DNA from: Acaryochloris sp. CCMEE 5410
GTDB taxonomy: Bacteria > Cyanobacteriota > Cyanobacteriia > Thermosynechococcales > Thermosynechococcaceae
Assembly (NCBI RefSeq): GCF_000238775.2
Contig: NZ_AFEJ02000002.1
Location: 310,001 to 374,000, forward strand
DNA: 64,000 bases
Reading direction: 5' to 3'
Of the stretch, positions 29,997-39,852 are shown in pieces. Every line of letters starts with the position of its first letter. The first letter of the stretch is position 1. A model generated the notes under the pieces. The model saw only the letters and a program-made list of their open reading frames with translations. It did not search any database and was not told the origin of the DNA. The position numbers and the translations under genes are program-made.

Positions 29997-30554
29997 CTAG
30001 CCACCATAGATCTGGTAAAGCCTTTGACGAATCGCGATTAGATTTCGCGGCAGGTCTTTCCCTAGCTGCATTTCTATCGCTCTCACCGGAATTAAACGGG
30101 TTGGGCAGACTTGCAAGGTGTAGGTTAAGGTTGTGCCTGACTGATCTTCATTCTGGGTCATTTCCCAAGCGCCTGCAAAGGCATTGAAGTCACCTTCAAC
30201 CATTTCAAATCGAATGGCATGGGGGAAATCTTCCACCATATCCAGCACAACCCGGGCCGAGAATTTCAGAAATAACGCATTCTTAACGCCAATTTGTTCA
30301 ATGCGAATGCTTTCCGGATGAGGGATACGCTCACTTTTAGCCAGATTAGGAATAAAGTCGGCTAGGGCTTCATAGTCAATGAGGACATCCCAGATTTGCT
30401 CAGGTGAAAAGGGCAAAGAAATCTGGGCTTGGATTTGTCGATGCCGTTTCTCTAATTTCTGTGTTTCTAAGGTGACGGCAGCCAGCTCTTCGGGGGTAAT
30501 ATCTGGCTCCAACTGTTCATCAGGCGTATCTACAAAGCTTAAATCAGTTTCCAT
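29997..30554 (-). CDS. SRPBCC-family (polyketide cyclase/dehydrase-like) protein
   Basis: The 185-residue protein has the START-like SRPBCC fold: IQAQISLPFSPEQIWDVLIDYEALADFIPNLAKSER opens the domain at about residue 38, and AIRFEMVEGDFNAFAGAWEM and LTYTLQVCPTRLIPVRAIEMQLGKDLPRNL follow. Such domains bind hydrophobic ligands; cyanobacterial members of this type are of unknown function. The first 35 residues are acidic and probably disordered. It converges on rsgA. Confidence 0.8.
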   Translation of the reverse strand: METDLSFVDTPDEQLEPDITPEELAAVTLETQKLEKRHRQIQAQISLPFSPEQIWDVLIDYEALADFIPNLAKSERIPHPESIRIEQIGVKNALFLKFSARVVLDMVEDFPHAIRFEMVEGDFNAFAGAWEMTQNEDQSGTTLTYTLQVCPTRLIPVRAIEMQLGKDLPRNLIAIRQRLYQIYGG

Positions 30555-30700
30555 GCTGTCTCTGCAGGCGGTAGAAGGTTAGTATTAGCATCTCTATTTG
30601 AGGACAAGGACCCGTGATAACACGTTACAATACTTAAAAATATACCGTTCTTAAAGAGAATATCTGCATTGTCTGGCAATGCTTTGGAAAAGATGAATCG

Positions 30701-31402
30701 ATGCCCCGCTTAATTACAGACTTTGATGGTCCAATTGTTGATGTATCTGAACGGTATTATCAGGTTTATCAGTATTGTCTAACCACTATTTCTAGACCGG
30801 GGCAAGCTATAAGCCGTCTTCCTAAGTCAAAATTCTGGTTTCTAAAACGATCAAGAATCCCTGAGACTCAAATTGGCATCTATTCAGGACTCGATGAATC
30901 CCAGGCAAAGGACTTTGCCCATTTACGTCGAGTTACTGTTCATACGATGCCCTATTTTAAGCATGATCTGATCATTCCCTGCGCCCGAGCTGCACTACAA
31001 AAACTCCAGTCCAGGGGAGTAGAACTCGTGGTGATGACCATGAGGCGCACTCGGGAATTAGACTTTGCCCTGTCGAATTATGGGTTAGATGAATTCTTTC
31101 GGCCTGAACGACGGTATTGTCTGACCAATGACTATGTGAAGACTCAAGATATTGAAGATAAAACCCTGCTGATGGAAAAGGCGATGCAGGAACTCCCCCC
31201 AGATCAAACATGGATGTTGGGTGATACGGAAGCGGACATGATTGCGGCCCAATCCCAAAACCTACCTGCGATCGCAGTTTTGTCTGGCATTAGGGATCAA
31301 GCCCAACTTTCTGCTTATCATCCAGACTACATATTGGAAGATATTGCTGCTGCAACAGACTTAATCCTTGAGCAGATCTTGATGTCCAGTGCTTCTGCTT
31401 GA
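30701..31402 (+). CDS. HAD-superfamily hydrolase
   Basis: The 233-residue protein has the haloacid dehalogenase core: motif I ITDFDGPIVD (nucleophile Asp7 and acid Asp9), motif II VVMTMRRTR, a Lys before motif IV, and motif IV WMLGDTEADMIAAQ with the metal-binding Asp. It resembles small phosphatases such as phosphoglycolate-type enzymes, but the substrate cannot be named. The start ATG at 30701 directly follows another ATG out of frame. Confidence 0.82.
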   Translation: MPRLITDFDGPIVDVSERYYQVYQYCLTTISRPGQAISRLPKSKFWFLKRSRIPETQIGIYSGLDESQAKDFAHLRRVTVHTMPYFKHDLIIPCARAALQKLQSRGVELVVMTMRRTRELDFALSNYGLDEFFRPERRYCLTNDYVKTQDIEDKTLLMEKAMQELPPDQTWMLGDTEADMIAAQSQNLPAIAVLSGIRDQAQLSAYHPDYILEDIAAATDLILEQILMSSASA

Positions 31403-31600
31403 AAAGGGCTCACCGTATTTGGGTGGTTTCACTTCCTATTATCAAGGCCATCAATCACAGACTTAAGCAACTCTTATCAGCTTCATTACAATTGTTGATC
31501 CCAAGGCAACGGATCAATAGTATGAATAGAGTGAATTGCTTGCATACACTGCTGCATGCACGGTGGCTCATTGAAATACATTGATTGAAGGTTATCTAGG

Positions 31601-32320
31601 ATGAAAGTTCAACTCAACAAACTATGGGATTGGAAAGGACAACTACAGCGGTGGTTGATTGTTGGCCTGCTTACCCTCCTGGTCGGATTACCGCTTTGGT
31701 CTCCTCCGGCCTTGGCAACCGTTGTTGAGGATATCCCCAATCTTTCCGCGAGTCAGTCGACTTGGTTAGCCGATAAAGCAGAACTTCTGAGCGTCATTAC
31801 TGAGCGCTCGGTGAATAAAACCCTTAAACAGATATCCCGACAGACTGGGACAGACGTTAGGGTCATTACCATTCGAGGTCTTAATTATGGTGAGACCGCA
31901 GATAGTTTTGCGAACACCTTATTTGAACAGTGGTTCCCTACATCAGAAGACCAAGCAAACCAAGTCTTGCTAGTTTATGATGCTCGTACCAATGCCCCTG
32001 CGATTCTAGTGGGCCAAGAAGCCCAGAAATTGCTTTCAGAAGAAACGGCTCAAAGTATCGCCTTTGACAATCTGCTGATTCCTATTCGTAAAGGGAACTA
32101 CAACGAGGCCTTTATTGGAGCTGGGGATCGATTTGCAGCTGTGATCACTGGGCAAGAAGATCCGGGTCCACCTGAAGTTGAAGTCACCGCTTTTGCTGAA
32201 AGTAATTTCCGTACTGCAGAAGAAACCAATGACACCAGCTCCGCCATACTAGTCGTTGTACTACTAATCTTGGCAACAGCCATTCCGATGCTGACTTATT
32301 TCTACTATCAGCGTTCATAG
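31601..32320 (+). CDS. psb32: TPM-domain protein, Psb32-like
   Basis: The 239-residue protein has an N-terminal signal/membrane segment (about 18-40), a TPM domain (DIPNLSASQSTWLADKAELL to about 190) and a C-terminal membrane helix (about 213-234). This matches the cyanobacterial Psb32 family, implicated in photosystem II protection and repair in the thylakoid lumen. The N-terminus ends in ALATVV, a plausible signal-peptidase site. A strong bidirectional terminator follows at 32355-32404. Confidence 0.83.
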   Translation: MKVQLNKLWDWKGQLQRWLIVGLLTLLVGLPLWSPPALATVVEDIPNLSASQSTWLADKAELLSVITERSVNKTLKQISRQTGTDVRVITIRGLNYGETADSFANTLFEQWFPTSEDQANQVLLVYDARTNAPAILVGQEAQKLLSEETAQSIAFDNLLIPIRKGNYNEAFIGAGDRFAAVITGQEDPGPPEVEVTAFAESNFRTAEETNDTSSAILVVVLLILATAIPMLTYFYYQRS

Positions 32321-32354
32321 GCTAGAAGATCTTCTCATCCTGATTTTCTAGCAA

Positions 32355-32404
32355 TTCAGCTTAAAAAAGCAGCCCCAGATTTGGAGCTGCTTTTTTAAGC
32401 TGAA
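32355..32404. terminator. Bidirectional intrinsic terminator
   Basis: Perfect 19-bp arms, 32355-32373 and 32386-32404, contain GCAGC with an A-run on one side and GCTGC with a T-run on the other, so either strand yields a hairpin followed by Ts. It separates the convergent Psb32-like gene and rlpA. Confidence 0.93.
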
Positions 32405-32417
32405 AGCTAACCCTTAA

Positions 32418-33425
32418 CTACTGCAGAATATCCATCTGTACGGGAGCGACACCACTACTGGTCACACCAATCAGTTGAGCAGCACCTTGGGATAAATCTA
32501 TGATGCGTCCAGGGGTAAACGGTCCGCGGTCATTGATTCGTACAACTACAGAACGCCCGTTATACAAATTGGTGACTCTGACTCGGGTCCCAAAGGGCAA
32601 GGTTTTATGAGCTGCGGTCAATGCGTACTGATTATAAACTTCACCATTGGCAGTGTAGTTACCATGAAAGCCTGGGCCATACCAAGAGGCTTCGCCACTA
32701 ACTTGATACCGGACAGATGTTGCGGCAACGGCAGGAGCAGGAGGCTTAGGGCGACCGGGAATGTCTTTTAACGCCACAGTAGTCCCCATTTGACGACGCA
32801 GTAAATTCGTAATCTTCAGGGCGTCATCTCCCATATCCTTGGTAGTTTTGGGGAGTATCGTTAGCTCGCTCATTTCCAGGATGTGGGCGTCGCTTGTCTT
32901 AATTACATAGCTCTCGCGCTCTTTATCCCAAATGACCTTAATGTTATTGGCATCAACCCCATCTCGATCCAACTGATTAATCTTGGCGGCAATGGTTGTA
33001 GCCCGCCACACCGGATCTTGCTGATTCGCTTCAGGTTGAGCGGTTTCTGATTTGGTTGTAGCGACTTTCTCTGTTTCAGCAGACTTTTCTGTCCCTAGAA
33101 ATGTAACGACGGGGATATTACGCACATACAAGGTAGCGGCCGGTCGACCCGACTTTTCATAGGCGTGAATTTTTGCGATCGCAGGTTTGTTACTAACCGC
33201 GCCCTTAGGTTGACTGTCTCCGACCTTAACCACATCAGCATCTTGAACCTCTTCAGACACATCGGCCTCATCCGAGGTTTCAATTGATGCATCTTGCTCA
33301 CGGACTGTCTCTGGAGCAGGCTTTTCTACTTCTAGGGTTTGATTGGCCTCACTCGTACTCAGTGCGCTCACAACGGATACCGTAAGTGCGGCAGCTAGGC
33401 CAGTTAAAACCAGTTTATTTCTCAT
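32418..33425 (-). CDS. rlpA: RlpA-like septal-ring lytic transglycosylase
   Basis: The 335-residue protein has an N-terminal signal peptide from the ATG at 33425 ([19 protein letters not shown]), an acidic linker and a C-terminal double-psi beta barrel with [37 protein letters not shown] and [18 protein letters not shown]. RlpA-type proteins cleave naked glycan strands at division sites or bind peptidoglycan. A TTG at 33458 would add 11 residues and is less likely. The SPOR domain of Proteobacterial RlpA is absent. Confidence 0.9.
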   Translation of the reverse strand: MRNKLVLTGLAAALTVSVVSALSTSEANQTLEVEKPAPETVREQDASIETSDEADVSEEVQDADVVKVGDSQPKGAVSNKPAIAKIHAYEKSGRPAATLYVRNIPVVTFLGTEKSAETEKVATTKSETAQPEANQQDPVWRATTIAAKINQLDRDGVDANNIKVIWDKERESYVIKTSDAHILEMSELTILPKTTKDMGDDALKITNLLRRQMGTTVALKDIPGRPKPPAPAVAATSVRYQVSGEASWYGPGFHGNYTANGEVYNQYALTAAHKTLPFGTRVRVTNLYNGRSVVVRINDRGPFTPGRIIDLSQGAAQLIGVTSSGVAPVQMDILQ

Positions 33426-34150
33426 GAATGCTCTTGCCTGGAGAGTATAGAAGGACAAGATTGAAAACAGTCTTCCTTAACACAAAATACGGTGGAGACT
33501 CTATTAACCTTTACAGGATTCAACCTTCCTTTACAGAACTTAATTACCCTATCACGAACTTTGGGTTGCTGAAATCAGGGATTCTGCTGAGACCAAGACT
33601 AAAACTTACCTATTACAAACATTTTGTATTTGACATTCACTAATGCTTAAAGTGCTGAAAGCAAGAAAAATTAATATCTTCAGGCGATTAAGAACTCCAG
33701 ACAATTGATTAGTAAAAACTATCAGTACATTTCTGCCGTTTGAATATTCAAATACTTTAATCAGCTGAGGATATCATTTTTATAGATATTTTTAGCACAG
33801 GAATAATATTAACAGTTGCAAATATCACCAAAAAAGCCCCACATACTCCCATCCTTCAAAAAGCCTTAAGACCTATCTATATATAGCCATCAGAGATTTT
33901 GAGAAGATTTTATAACGATAGATATCAGAGGACCCATAGGTTATTTTTATCGATCAGTTCTGGCAAATTTATTAATACGTAGATGGCGTTAATAATTTAG
34001 AGGTAAATATCGTTCTTAGTCAGCAATTTTTTAAGATCATTTTTCTAGCTGACTATAACTAGATTGATTTGGTCCTGATGATGTATTGCTTTGGTGGATC
34101 ATAATCTGTCAATATGTCATGTTGCTCTTAGGTATCGGAAAGGTTTGGGA
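33426..34150. other. Long AT-rich intergenic stretch
   Basis: About 725 bases between divergent rlpA and purM. Very AT-rich with no convincing gene. I see no tRNA or strong hairpin. It probably contains both promoters; a c-di-AMP riboswitch was sought here and not found. Confidence 0.4.
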
Positions 34151-35212
34151 ATGGATTATCGTGACGCTGGTGTGAATATACAGGCAGGACGGACCTTTGT
34201 CAGTGATATCAAACAGATGGTAGCCGACACCATTCGCCCGGAAGTTTTAGGCAATCTAGGAGGGTTCAATGGCCTATTCCAATTACCAACAGGCTATCAA
34301 GAACCTGTTCTGGTCTCAGGGACGGACGGCGTCGGCACAAAGCTGAAACTGGCTCAAGCTCTCAACCAACATCACACCGTCGGCATCGATCTGGTCGCCA
34401 TGTGTGTCAATGACGTGCTGACCTGTGGAGCAGAACCTTTATTTTTCCTGGATTATCTCGCCACCAGTCAACTCCAGCCTGAACAGCTTAAGCAAGTCAT
34501 CGCTGGGATCGCCCAAGGCTGCAAGACAGCTGGATGTGCTCTGTTAGGGGGAGAGACCGCCGAAATGCCTGGGTTTTATCAGCCCAGTGAATATGACCTT
34601 GCAGGCTTTTGCGTTGGGATTGTCGATAAACAGAAACTGTTGAATGGAACCAAGATCAACATTGGAGATGCTGTGATCGGTCTGGCCAGTCAGGGCGTTC
34701 ATAGTAATGGATTTAGCCTGGTGAGAAAGATCGTAGCTGAAGGAATGAATCCCCATCGAGCAGAACCTGGATGGGATTGGCAAGACTGTCCTGAAAGGCT
34801 AGGGGGAATGAGCCTAGGCGAAACCCTGCTGACGCCAACTCAAATTTACGTCAAGCCCGTCTTGTCTGTCCTTCGCTCTGGCTTAGATATTCACGGCATG
34901 GCCCATATCACCGGAGGCGGATTACCTGAGAATGGACCTCGCTGCTTACAACCCGATCAATCCCTACAGCTCAATATCGGACAATGGCCGATTCCACCTA
35001 TTTTTGAATGGCTTGCAGAGGCTGGACAGGTGAGTCCAGCCGATATGTTTGAGACCTTCAATATGGGGATCGGATTTATGTTGGTCGTTGCCCCAGAGCA
35101 ATCCCAGACAGCCCTGGACTGGTTGGGTAAACATCAAATTTTGGCTTACGAGATTGGTTCAGTGGTTCCTGGAAATCAGTCAGTGCTGGGATTACCAATT
35201 GCTGGGAGTTGA
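34151..35212 (+). CDS. purM: Phosphoribosylformylglycinamidine cyclo-ligase
   Basis: PurM makes AIR from FGAM with ATP in purine synthesis. From the ATG at 34151 the protein has 353 residues and starts [17 protein letters not shown], as family members do; a longer frame to 34091 adds 20 unrelated residues. Signatures include [50 protein letters not shown] and the C-terminal FNMGIGF. Confidence 0.96.
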   Translation: MDYRDAGVNIQAGRTFVSDIKQMVADTIRPEVLGNLGGFNGLFQLPTGYQEPVLVSGTDGVGTKLKLAQALNQHHTVGIDLVAMCVNDVLTCGAEPLFFLDYLATSQLQPEQLKQVIAGIAQGCKTAGCALLGGETAEMPGFYQPSEYDLAGFCVGIVDKQKLLNGTKINIGDAVIGLASQGVHSNGFSLVRKIVAEGMNPHRAEPGWDWQDCPERLGGMSLGETLLTPTQIYVKPVLSVLRSGLDIHGMAHITGGGLPENGPRCLQPDQSLQLNIGQWPIPPIFEWLAEAGQVSPADMFETFNMGIGFMLVVAPEQSQTALDWLGKHQILAYEIGSVVPGNQSVLGLPIAGS

Positions 35213-35263
35213 ACCATGGGTTGTCCCCAAAAGACTCAGACATCCTTGAACCCAGAAAGCACC

Positions 35264-35659
35264 TTAACAAGACTCCCAATCTGGACAGGAATCGGTAGGT
35301 GCACCATAAGGATGCATGCCACACACTAGAAAGGCTTCTCCATAAGTTTTGCCATGATAATGGCGACAGCCAACACAAGCAGGCTGCTGATCGAATAGGG
35401 GATAAAGCCGTTGGGTTAAAGGTGAAGCCAGATCTTCCAGCTCATGCTCAAACGCAATGAGATCAACAATAATGGGATCAAGCACTTCGTCTAATCCCTG
35501 TTCAATCTCTTTCACTACCGGCTCAACATACTCCTCTACCCCTTGCTCAATCTGGGCAAGGGTTTGATCCAGCATGTCTGCAGAAGCATCAAACATCTGC
35601 TCAGATTGATGAAGAACCTGCTGTAGAAATGCTTGTATATCCCTAGTCAAATCAGCCAT
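35264..35659 (-). CDS. Conserved hypothetical protein with C-terminal Cys cluster
   Basis: The 131-residue protein (start ATG 35659) is amphipathic and helical through residues 1-85, rich in Glu and Gln, and ends in a cysteine-containing patch, CVGCRHYHGKTYGEAFLVCGMHPYG followed by SCPDWES in about 40 residues. The four cysteines and His residues suggest a zinc or iron-sulfur site. I recall such proteins from cyanobacteria without a function. The sequence between helix and Cys patch contains DPIIVDLIAFEHELEDLA. It follows a phasin-like gene on the same strand. Confidence 0.72.
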   Translation of the reverse strand: MADLTRDIQAFLQQVLHQSEQMFDASADMLDQTLAQIEQGVEEYVEPVVKEIEQGLDEVLDPIIVDLIAFEHELEDLASPLTQRLYPLFDQQPACVGCRHYHGKTYGEAFLVCGMHPYGAPTDSCPDWESC

Positions 35660-35703
35660 TAACAATCCTTTAATCTGGCAAAAGGCATTATGAGGAGTGC
35701 TAT

Positions 35704-36063
35704 TTATGAATCCTGGAGACGGCGTAGTTCTTCTTCAAGTTCATTAACTTGTGCGTGAATATCCTTTGATTCAGATGGAGCCTTTTCTTCAGCTTCGTCT
35801 CCTGTCACCAGTTCAATCGTTTGAGGCTGATCGGGATAGGGAACCTCTTCTACCGAGACTTGTGCAGGGGTGTCATTAAACTGATTAAGCCACCGATTTG
35901 CCTCTTCAGCATTCATCTCACCACGACGAATCATTTCATCGGCCAACTGCTGAGCTCGCTCTTGGATTTCAGCAACTTTATTACCAGCCTGTTCCCCTGC
36001 ATAGGAGGCAACGCCAACCCCAAGGTAAAAGGCCTTTTTGACAAAATCAGGAAGGTCGTTCAT
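35704..36063 (-). CDS. Small helical protein, phasin-like
   Basis: A 119-residue protein with an N-terminal amphipathic and weakly hydrophobic helix (FVKKAFYLGVGVASYAGEQAG) followed by a charged helical region (AEIQERAQQLADEMIRRGEMNAEEANRWL), then an acidic linker and a coiled C-terminus. It looks like the cyanobacterial phasin-like or granule-associated helical proteins, but I cannot confirm a role in polyhydroxyalkanoate binding. It lies 45 bases upstream of the Cys-cluster gene on the same strand. Confidence 0.7.
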   Translation of the reverse strand: MNDLPDFVKKAFYLGVGVASYAGEQAGNKVAEIQERAQQLADEMIRRGEMNAEEANRWLNQFNDTPAQVSVEEVPYPDQPQTIELVTGDEAEEKAPSESKDIHAQVNELEEELRRLQDS

Positions 36064-36175
36064 TGCCTATTAGGAATCCAATCGTTTTGTGGGACAGGGT
36101 AAAGGCAGGTCTAAAATCTTGACAGGAACGTAGCGATTTTAGGCTCCTTCAATATCATTATATCCAGATACAAAA

Positions 36176-36270
36176 GTGACCCGGAGTCCACGCCTATCAC
36201 AAGCATCCCGTATTGCTGCTACCTTCCGGTCCTGACAAGATTGAGGCGTTGTAATCGCATGGGTCCGAGC
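36176..36270 (-). ncRNA. ffs: Signal recognition particle RNA (small bacterial 4.5S type)
   Basis: The minus strand contains the universally conserved SRP RNA apical hairpin GTCAGGACCGGAAGGTAGCA (about 36220-36239), including the GGAA tetraloop and the asymmetric loop. Flanking arms pair outward (AACGCCT with AGGCGT, and GACCC with GGGTC near the ends). The 3' end falls before a CTTTTG run at about 36171. Ends are estimated to within a few bases. It works with Ffh in co-translational membrane targeting. Confidence 0.92.
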
Positions 36271-36317
36271 CAACATATAGTCTAACATCGTTGCCTCGGA
36301 TTAACCCAACAAAATGC

Positions 36318-36367
36318 AAAAAAGGGCATCAACGACTGGCCGTGTTTCGTCTTGATGCCCTTTTTTT
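36318..36367. terminator. Bidirectional intrinsic terminator
   Basis: GGGCATCAA (36324-36332) pairs with TTGATGCCC (36352-36360), with an A6 run on the left and a T7 run on the right. It lies between the SRP RNA gene and tRNA-Pro and may stop minus-strand transcription reading through the tRNA or plus-strand read-through. Confidence 0.85.
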
Positions 36368-36505
36368 AGTTCGCTCCTCACACAGTGGTGATTATATATA
36401 ATCTGTTGCCGGTTGTCATCTATAAACAAACTGTTTACCAGTCTGAAGGGGAAGCCATCATGATGCTAGGCTAAGGTGTAAGAGTATGCGATACATACTC
36501 TGTGA

Positions 36506-36579
36506 CGGGATGTAGCGCAGTTTGGTAGCGCACTTCGTTCGGGACGAAGGGGCCGGAGGTTCAAATCCTCTCATCCCGA
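36506..36579 (+). tRNA. tRNA-Pro (anticodon CGG)
   Basis: A 74-base cloverleaf: acceptor CGGGATG/CATCCCG, D arm with AGTTTGGTAGC, anticodon stem CTTCG/CGAAG with loop TTCGGGA giving anticodon CGG, and T arm GGAGGTTCAAATCCT. CCA is not encoded (ATT follows). It is transcribed on the plus strand between two minus-strand genes. Confidence 0.96.
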
Positions 36580-36648
36580 TTTCATTCAGCAGAAGCACTG
36601 CGATTCAACAGCTCCATCACTGACTTATATGGGCGGAACATCCGCCGA

Positions 36649-37149
36649 TTAGTCAGGTTTAGATCTTCGCCCATCTCGATCTTTGAGAATAATGGCCCCT
36701 GCCCTTGCCCCTGCTCGTGATGAGGGTAAAGCTAGGGACTTTCGTCTTTGTGCACCCAACGCATCACCCAAGGCACTAATCAAGTTTTGCTTCGTCTTTT
36801 CGTGGCTTTGCTTTTCTTGCTCCAAAGCTTGTAATAACTGATCTCGTTCAGCCATCAAATCAGCCATTTGGCTCTGTGAATGCCCACTAGATCCCCCCTT
36901 AGACTTTCCTGGTGAAAGCATCAGCATTGGTGCACTGCCTGAAAACTGGCACAGACGCTGAACCTCTGCTCTCAAACCTTGGATTGTTTGCTCAGCCTCG
37001 TCCGATTCTTTTTGACGCTGCTGTGCTTCAACTTCATATAAACGACGCCAGCGCTTTGCACTCGCCTGAGCCTGATCTCGCTCATGCATCAGGGCGTCTA
37101 ATGATCGAGCAGGCTCAGGACTAGAAGGAGTAGGTTGATCAGGGGTCAT
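36649..37149 (-). CDS. Hypothetical coiled-coil protein
   Basis: A 166-residue protein rich in Gln, Glu, Arg and Ser. Two coiled-coil stretches are visible, about 20-70 (MHERDQAQASAKRWRRLYEVEAQQRQKESDEAEQTI) and 95-130 (LMAERDQLLQALEQEKQSHEKTK), joined by a Ser/Gly-rich linker. The C-terminus is basic. I do not recognise a family and assign no function. It lies downstream of leuA, 78 bases away and on the same strand. Confidence 0.7.
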   Translation of the reverse strand: MTPDQPTPSSPEPARSLDALMHERDQAQASAKRWRRLYEVEAQQRQKESDEAEQTIQGLRAEVQRLCQFSGSAPMLMLSPGKSKGGSSGHSQSQMADLMAERDQLLQALEQEKQSHEKTKQNLISALGDALGAQRRKSLALPSSRAGARAGAIILKDRDGRRSKPD

Positions 37150-37226
37150 GAACTTAAATAAGAACAGCTTTTCAGTTCAGCAGATATTGCTGAGCTACCA
37201 TTGCAAAATTGCAATGGCTCACTGCC

Positions 37227-38867
37227 CTAAGCATGGACCGTTTGCTCTACTAAAAGATCAGTTTCCTGATTTTGAGTTTTATTTTGCGGTTGGGTTGAGT
37301 CATATAAACGATTCAACGCATTGAGATACGCTTGAGCGGATGCCACAATAATGTCCGTATTGGCAGAATATCCCGCATAAATTTTGCCATTCTGCTCTAG
37401 ACGAATCGTCACTTCACCAATCGCATCAATTCCAGCCGTCACAGACTGGACTGAAAACTCAATTAATCGATTCGGCACTTTAACCACTCGATTAATCGCT
37501 TGATAGACCGCATCCACTGGCCCAGTTCCTACCGCAGCATCCGTCAACTCTTGGTTGTCAGGTGTACAAATGGTCACGGTCGCCGTGGGACAGGCATGAT
37601 CCCCACAGGAAACCTGCACCAACTCCAGACGGAAGCCGCCAATCACTTGGGATTGGGTCTCGTCTTTAACAATGGCTTCTAGATCACGATCGGAGATTTC
37701 TTTTTTCTTATCTGCCAGCTCTTTAAAGCGAATGAAGGCTTTATTCAGATCTTGTTCGGACAGCTCCATCCCCAATTCCTGCAGGCGAGTACGGAAGGCG
37801 TTTCGACCAGAATGCTTACCCAAAACAATTTGGTTATCCCCTAATCCAATGGATTGGGCATCCATAATCTCATAGGTGAGTTTGTGCTTAAGCACACCGT
37901 CTTGATGAATCCCTGATTCATGGGCAAAGGCATTCGTGCCCACAATCGCCTTATTCGGTTGAATCAGCATTCCCGTCAAATTAGAGACCAAGCGGGAGGT
38001 TTTGTGAATTTGTTTGGTGTCAATATTGGTGAGGGGAGCTTCAGACTCGGGAGGGCGTCCGAGGAAAGGGTTATAGTACTGGCGGCGCACATGCATGGCC
38101 ATGACTAATTCTTCAAGGGCAGCATTCCCTGCCCGTTCACCAATGCCATTGATGGTGCATTCCAGTTGGCGAGCCCCGTTTTTAACTGCCTCTAGGAAGT
38201 TGGCAACAGCTAAGCCTAGATCGTTATGGCCGTGAACGGAAATAATGGCTTGATCAATGTTGGGGACATTTTCCTTAATACCGCGAATAAGAGCCCCAAA
38301 TTCTTGGGGGGTGGTGTAGCCAACGGTATCGGGGATGTTAACGGTAGTGGCACCGGCTGCGATCGCAGCTTCTAATACCTGATACAGGAACTCTGGATCG
38401 GAGCGAACGGCATCTTCTGGGGAAAACTCTACATCATCCGTAAAAGACTTAGCGAGAGCCACCATGTCTTGGGCAATAGCCAACACTTCAGGCCGCGTTT
38501 TTTTGAGCTTATATTCTAGGTGGATGTCGGAAGTGGCAATAAAGGTATGAATGCGGTGATGGAATGCAGGTTTTAAGGCTTTTGCCGCTGTTTTAATATC
38601 TTGCTCAGTGGCTCTGGCTAGGCCACAGATAATCGGGCCGTTTTCAGTGCCGACCTCCGCAGCCACTTGCTGGACTGCTTCGAAATCACCAGGGCTGGCA
38701 AAAGGGAAACCGGCTTCAATAATATCAACCCCCAACCGTGCCAACTGCCGCGCAATCGTCAATTTTTCATCGATATGCAAAGTAGCCCCTGGAGACTGTT
38801 CGCCGTCTCTAAGGGTGGTATCGAAAATGAGAATACGATCGACCTGTTGGGGTTGAATTTTGATCAT
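37227..38867 (-). CDS. leuA: 2-isopropylmalate synthase
   Basis: LeuA condenses acetyl-CoA with 2-oxoisovalerate, the first committed step of leucine synthesis. The 546-residue protein has a TIM-barrel catalytic domain with [16 protein letters not shown] (residues 14-29), [11 protein letters not shown] and the HGHNDLG metal-binding motif, and a C-terminal LeuA regulatory domain (about 400-515) that senses leucine. Length and motifs are standard. The first residues are close to the usual N-terminus. Confidence 0.97.
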   Translation of the reverse strand: MIKIQPQQVDRILIFDTTLRDGEQSPGATLHIDEKLTIARQLARLGVDIIEAGFPFASPGDFEAVQQVAAEVGTENGPIICGLARATEQDIKTAAKALKPAFHHRIHTFIATSDIHLEYKLKKTRPEVLAIAQDMVALAKSFTDDVEFSPEDAVRSDPEFLYQVLEAAIAAGATTVNIPDTVGYTTPQEFGALIRGIKENVPNIDQAIISVHGHNDLGLAVANFLEAVKNGARQLECTINGIGERAGNAALEELVMAMHVRRQYYNPFLGRPPESEAPLTNIDTKQIHKTSRLVSNLTGMLIQPNKAIVGTNAFAHESGIHQDGVLKHKLTYEIMDAQSIGLGDNQIVLGKHSGRNAFRTRLQELGMELSEQDLNKAFIRFKELADKKKEISDRDLEAIVKDETQSQVIGGFRLELVQVSCGDHACPTATVTICTPDNQELTDAAVGTGPVDAVYQAINRVVKVPNRLIEFSVQSVTAGIDAIGEVTIRLEQNGKIYAGYSANTDIIVASAQAYLNALNRLYDSTQPQNKTQNQETDLLVEQTVHA

Positions 38868-38985
38868 GATGTTATCCAGTACCCATATTTAGGTAGAAGA
38901 AGAAAAGGACACTATCTAAAATTTAGATGTTCTTATTCTAGAGTACTGACCTTAAGATTTGCTGATAAAAGGCAGTTCGGCAGAA

Positions 38986-39504
38986 TCAGGGTTCGGTTTT
39001 TTCGATGCGATCGCGAATTTTGTTGAGATCGATGTACCGATCCGTCGCATTCCGAAGTTCACGAGCAATCATGCCTTCCGTCGATACCACCGTTATGTGG
39101 GTATTCTTTGAACGCAATAATTCAATTGCCCGTTCAAAATCACCATCTCCACTTAATAGAATAACCTGATCATATTGGTCCACCGTATTAAACATATCGA
39201 TCACAATTTCGATATCTAAATTGGCTTTTTGAGAATAGCGACCAGATGAATCATCGTAATATTCTTTGAGGATTTTTGTGCGGACGGTATAGCCTAAACT
39301 GATGAGGGCATCTCGGAACCCTCTTTGGTCTTGAGGATCTTTTAATCCGGTATACCAAAATGCATTAATTAAGCGAACATCCGTGGGTTCAGTAAAGTAA
39401 TTTAGAATTCGTCGGGGATCAAAGAACCAGCCATTCTTCTGCTGGGCATAAAACATATTATTTCCATCCACAAAGATGGAGGTCCGATTGACCAAACTAT
39501 GCAT
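38986..39504 (-). CDS. NYN-domain (LabA/DUF88-like) protein
   Basis: The 172-residue protein has an N-terminal FVDGNNMFYAQ and internal DIEIVIDMFNTVDQYDQVILLSGDGDFERAIELL. These Asp-containing motifs are those of PIN-like NYN ribonuclease domains, including cyanobacterial LabA, which modulates circadian amplitude. The family also has many proteins of unknown function, so LabA identity is not proven. It follows a 120-base gap from leuA. Confidence 0.83.
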   Translation of the reverse strand: MHSLVNRTSIFVDGNNMFYAQQKNGWFFDPRRILNYFTEPTDVRLINAFWYTGLKDPQDQRGFRDALISLGYTVRTKILKEYYDDSSGRYSQKANLDIEIVIDMFNTVDQYDQVILLSGDGDFERAIELLRSKNTHITVVSTEGMIARELRNATDRYIDLNKIRDRIEKTEP

Positions 39505-39852
39505 ACAATTTTTCTATAATTTTCAATAAGGAATAAAGGTTATATCAGTACTGTATAAATAGATATAAATTTCAGCCTTTTTGCATTCTAACAAAAAAAA
39601 CTATAAAAGACATTGGGCAATATTTTTTAATGCCCATTCTTGGATACATCTATAGACTGATAAATGTGTTCGGCACAGAGATTTAGAATAAGCCTAGAGA
39701 TAAAAACAACACTAAAGCTCTTCCTTAGAAAAGTTAAAGCTCTAAAACGATTTAGTTAACCACTCAAGCCTCTCTCTCAGGCAGTCTAACCTTTCCCCAC
39801 GCAAGATAATGACTGCACCGTTTCACTTGCTGTTTATTCTGTCGTAAGTAGT
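39505..39852. other. AT-rich intergenic stretch
   Basis: About 350 bases between two minus-strand genes. A weak hairpin (TGGGCA near 39614 with TGCCCA near 39631) with T-run inside its loop is the only structure seen. No gene is supported. Confidence 0.35.

Noticed and set aside
33426-33760. ydaO-type c-di-AMP riboswitch upstream of rlpA
   Set aside because: cdaA is in the window and such riboswitches can precede wall genes, but the conserved GGGGTGAA and CCGAATCC-type blocks were not found.
36373-36383. Yfr1-like motif GCTCCTCACAC
   Set aside because: The core differs from the usual ACTCCTCACAC at the first base and lacks the flanking stem-loops and terminator of Yfr1.
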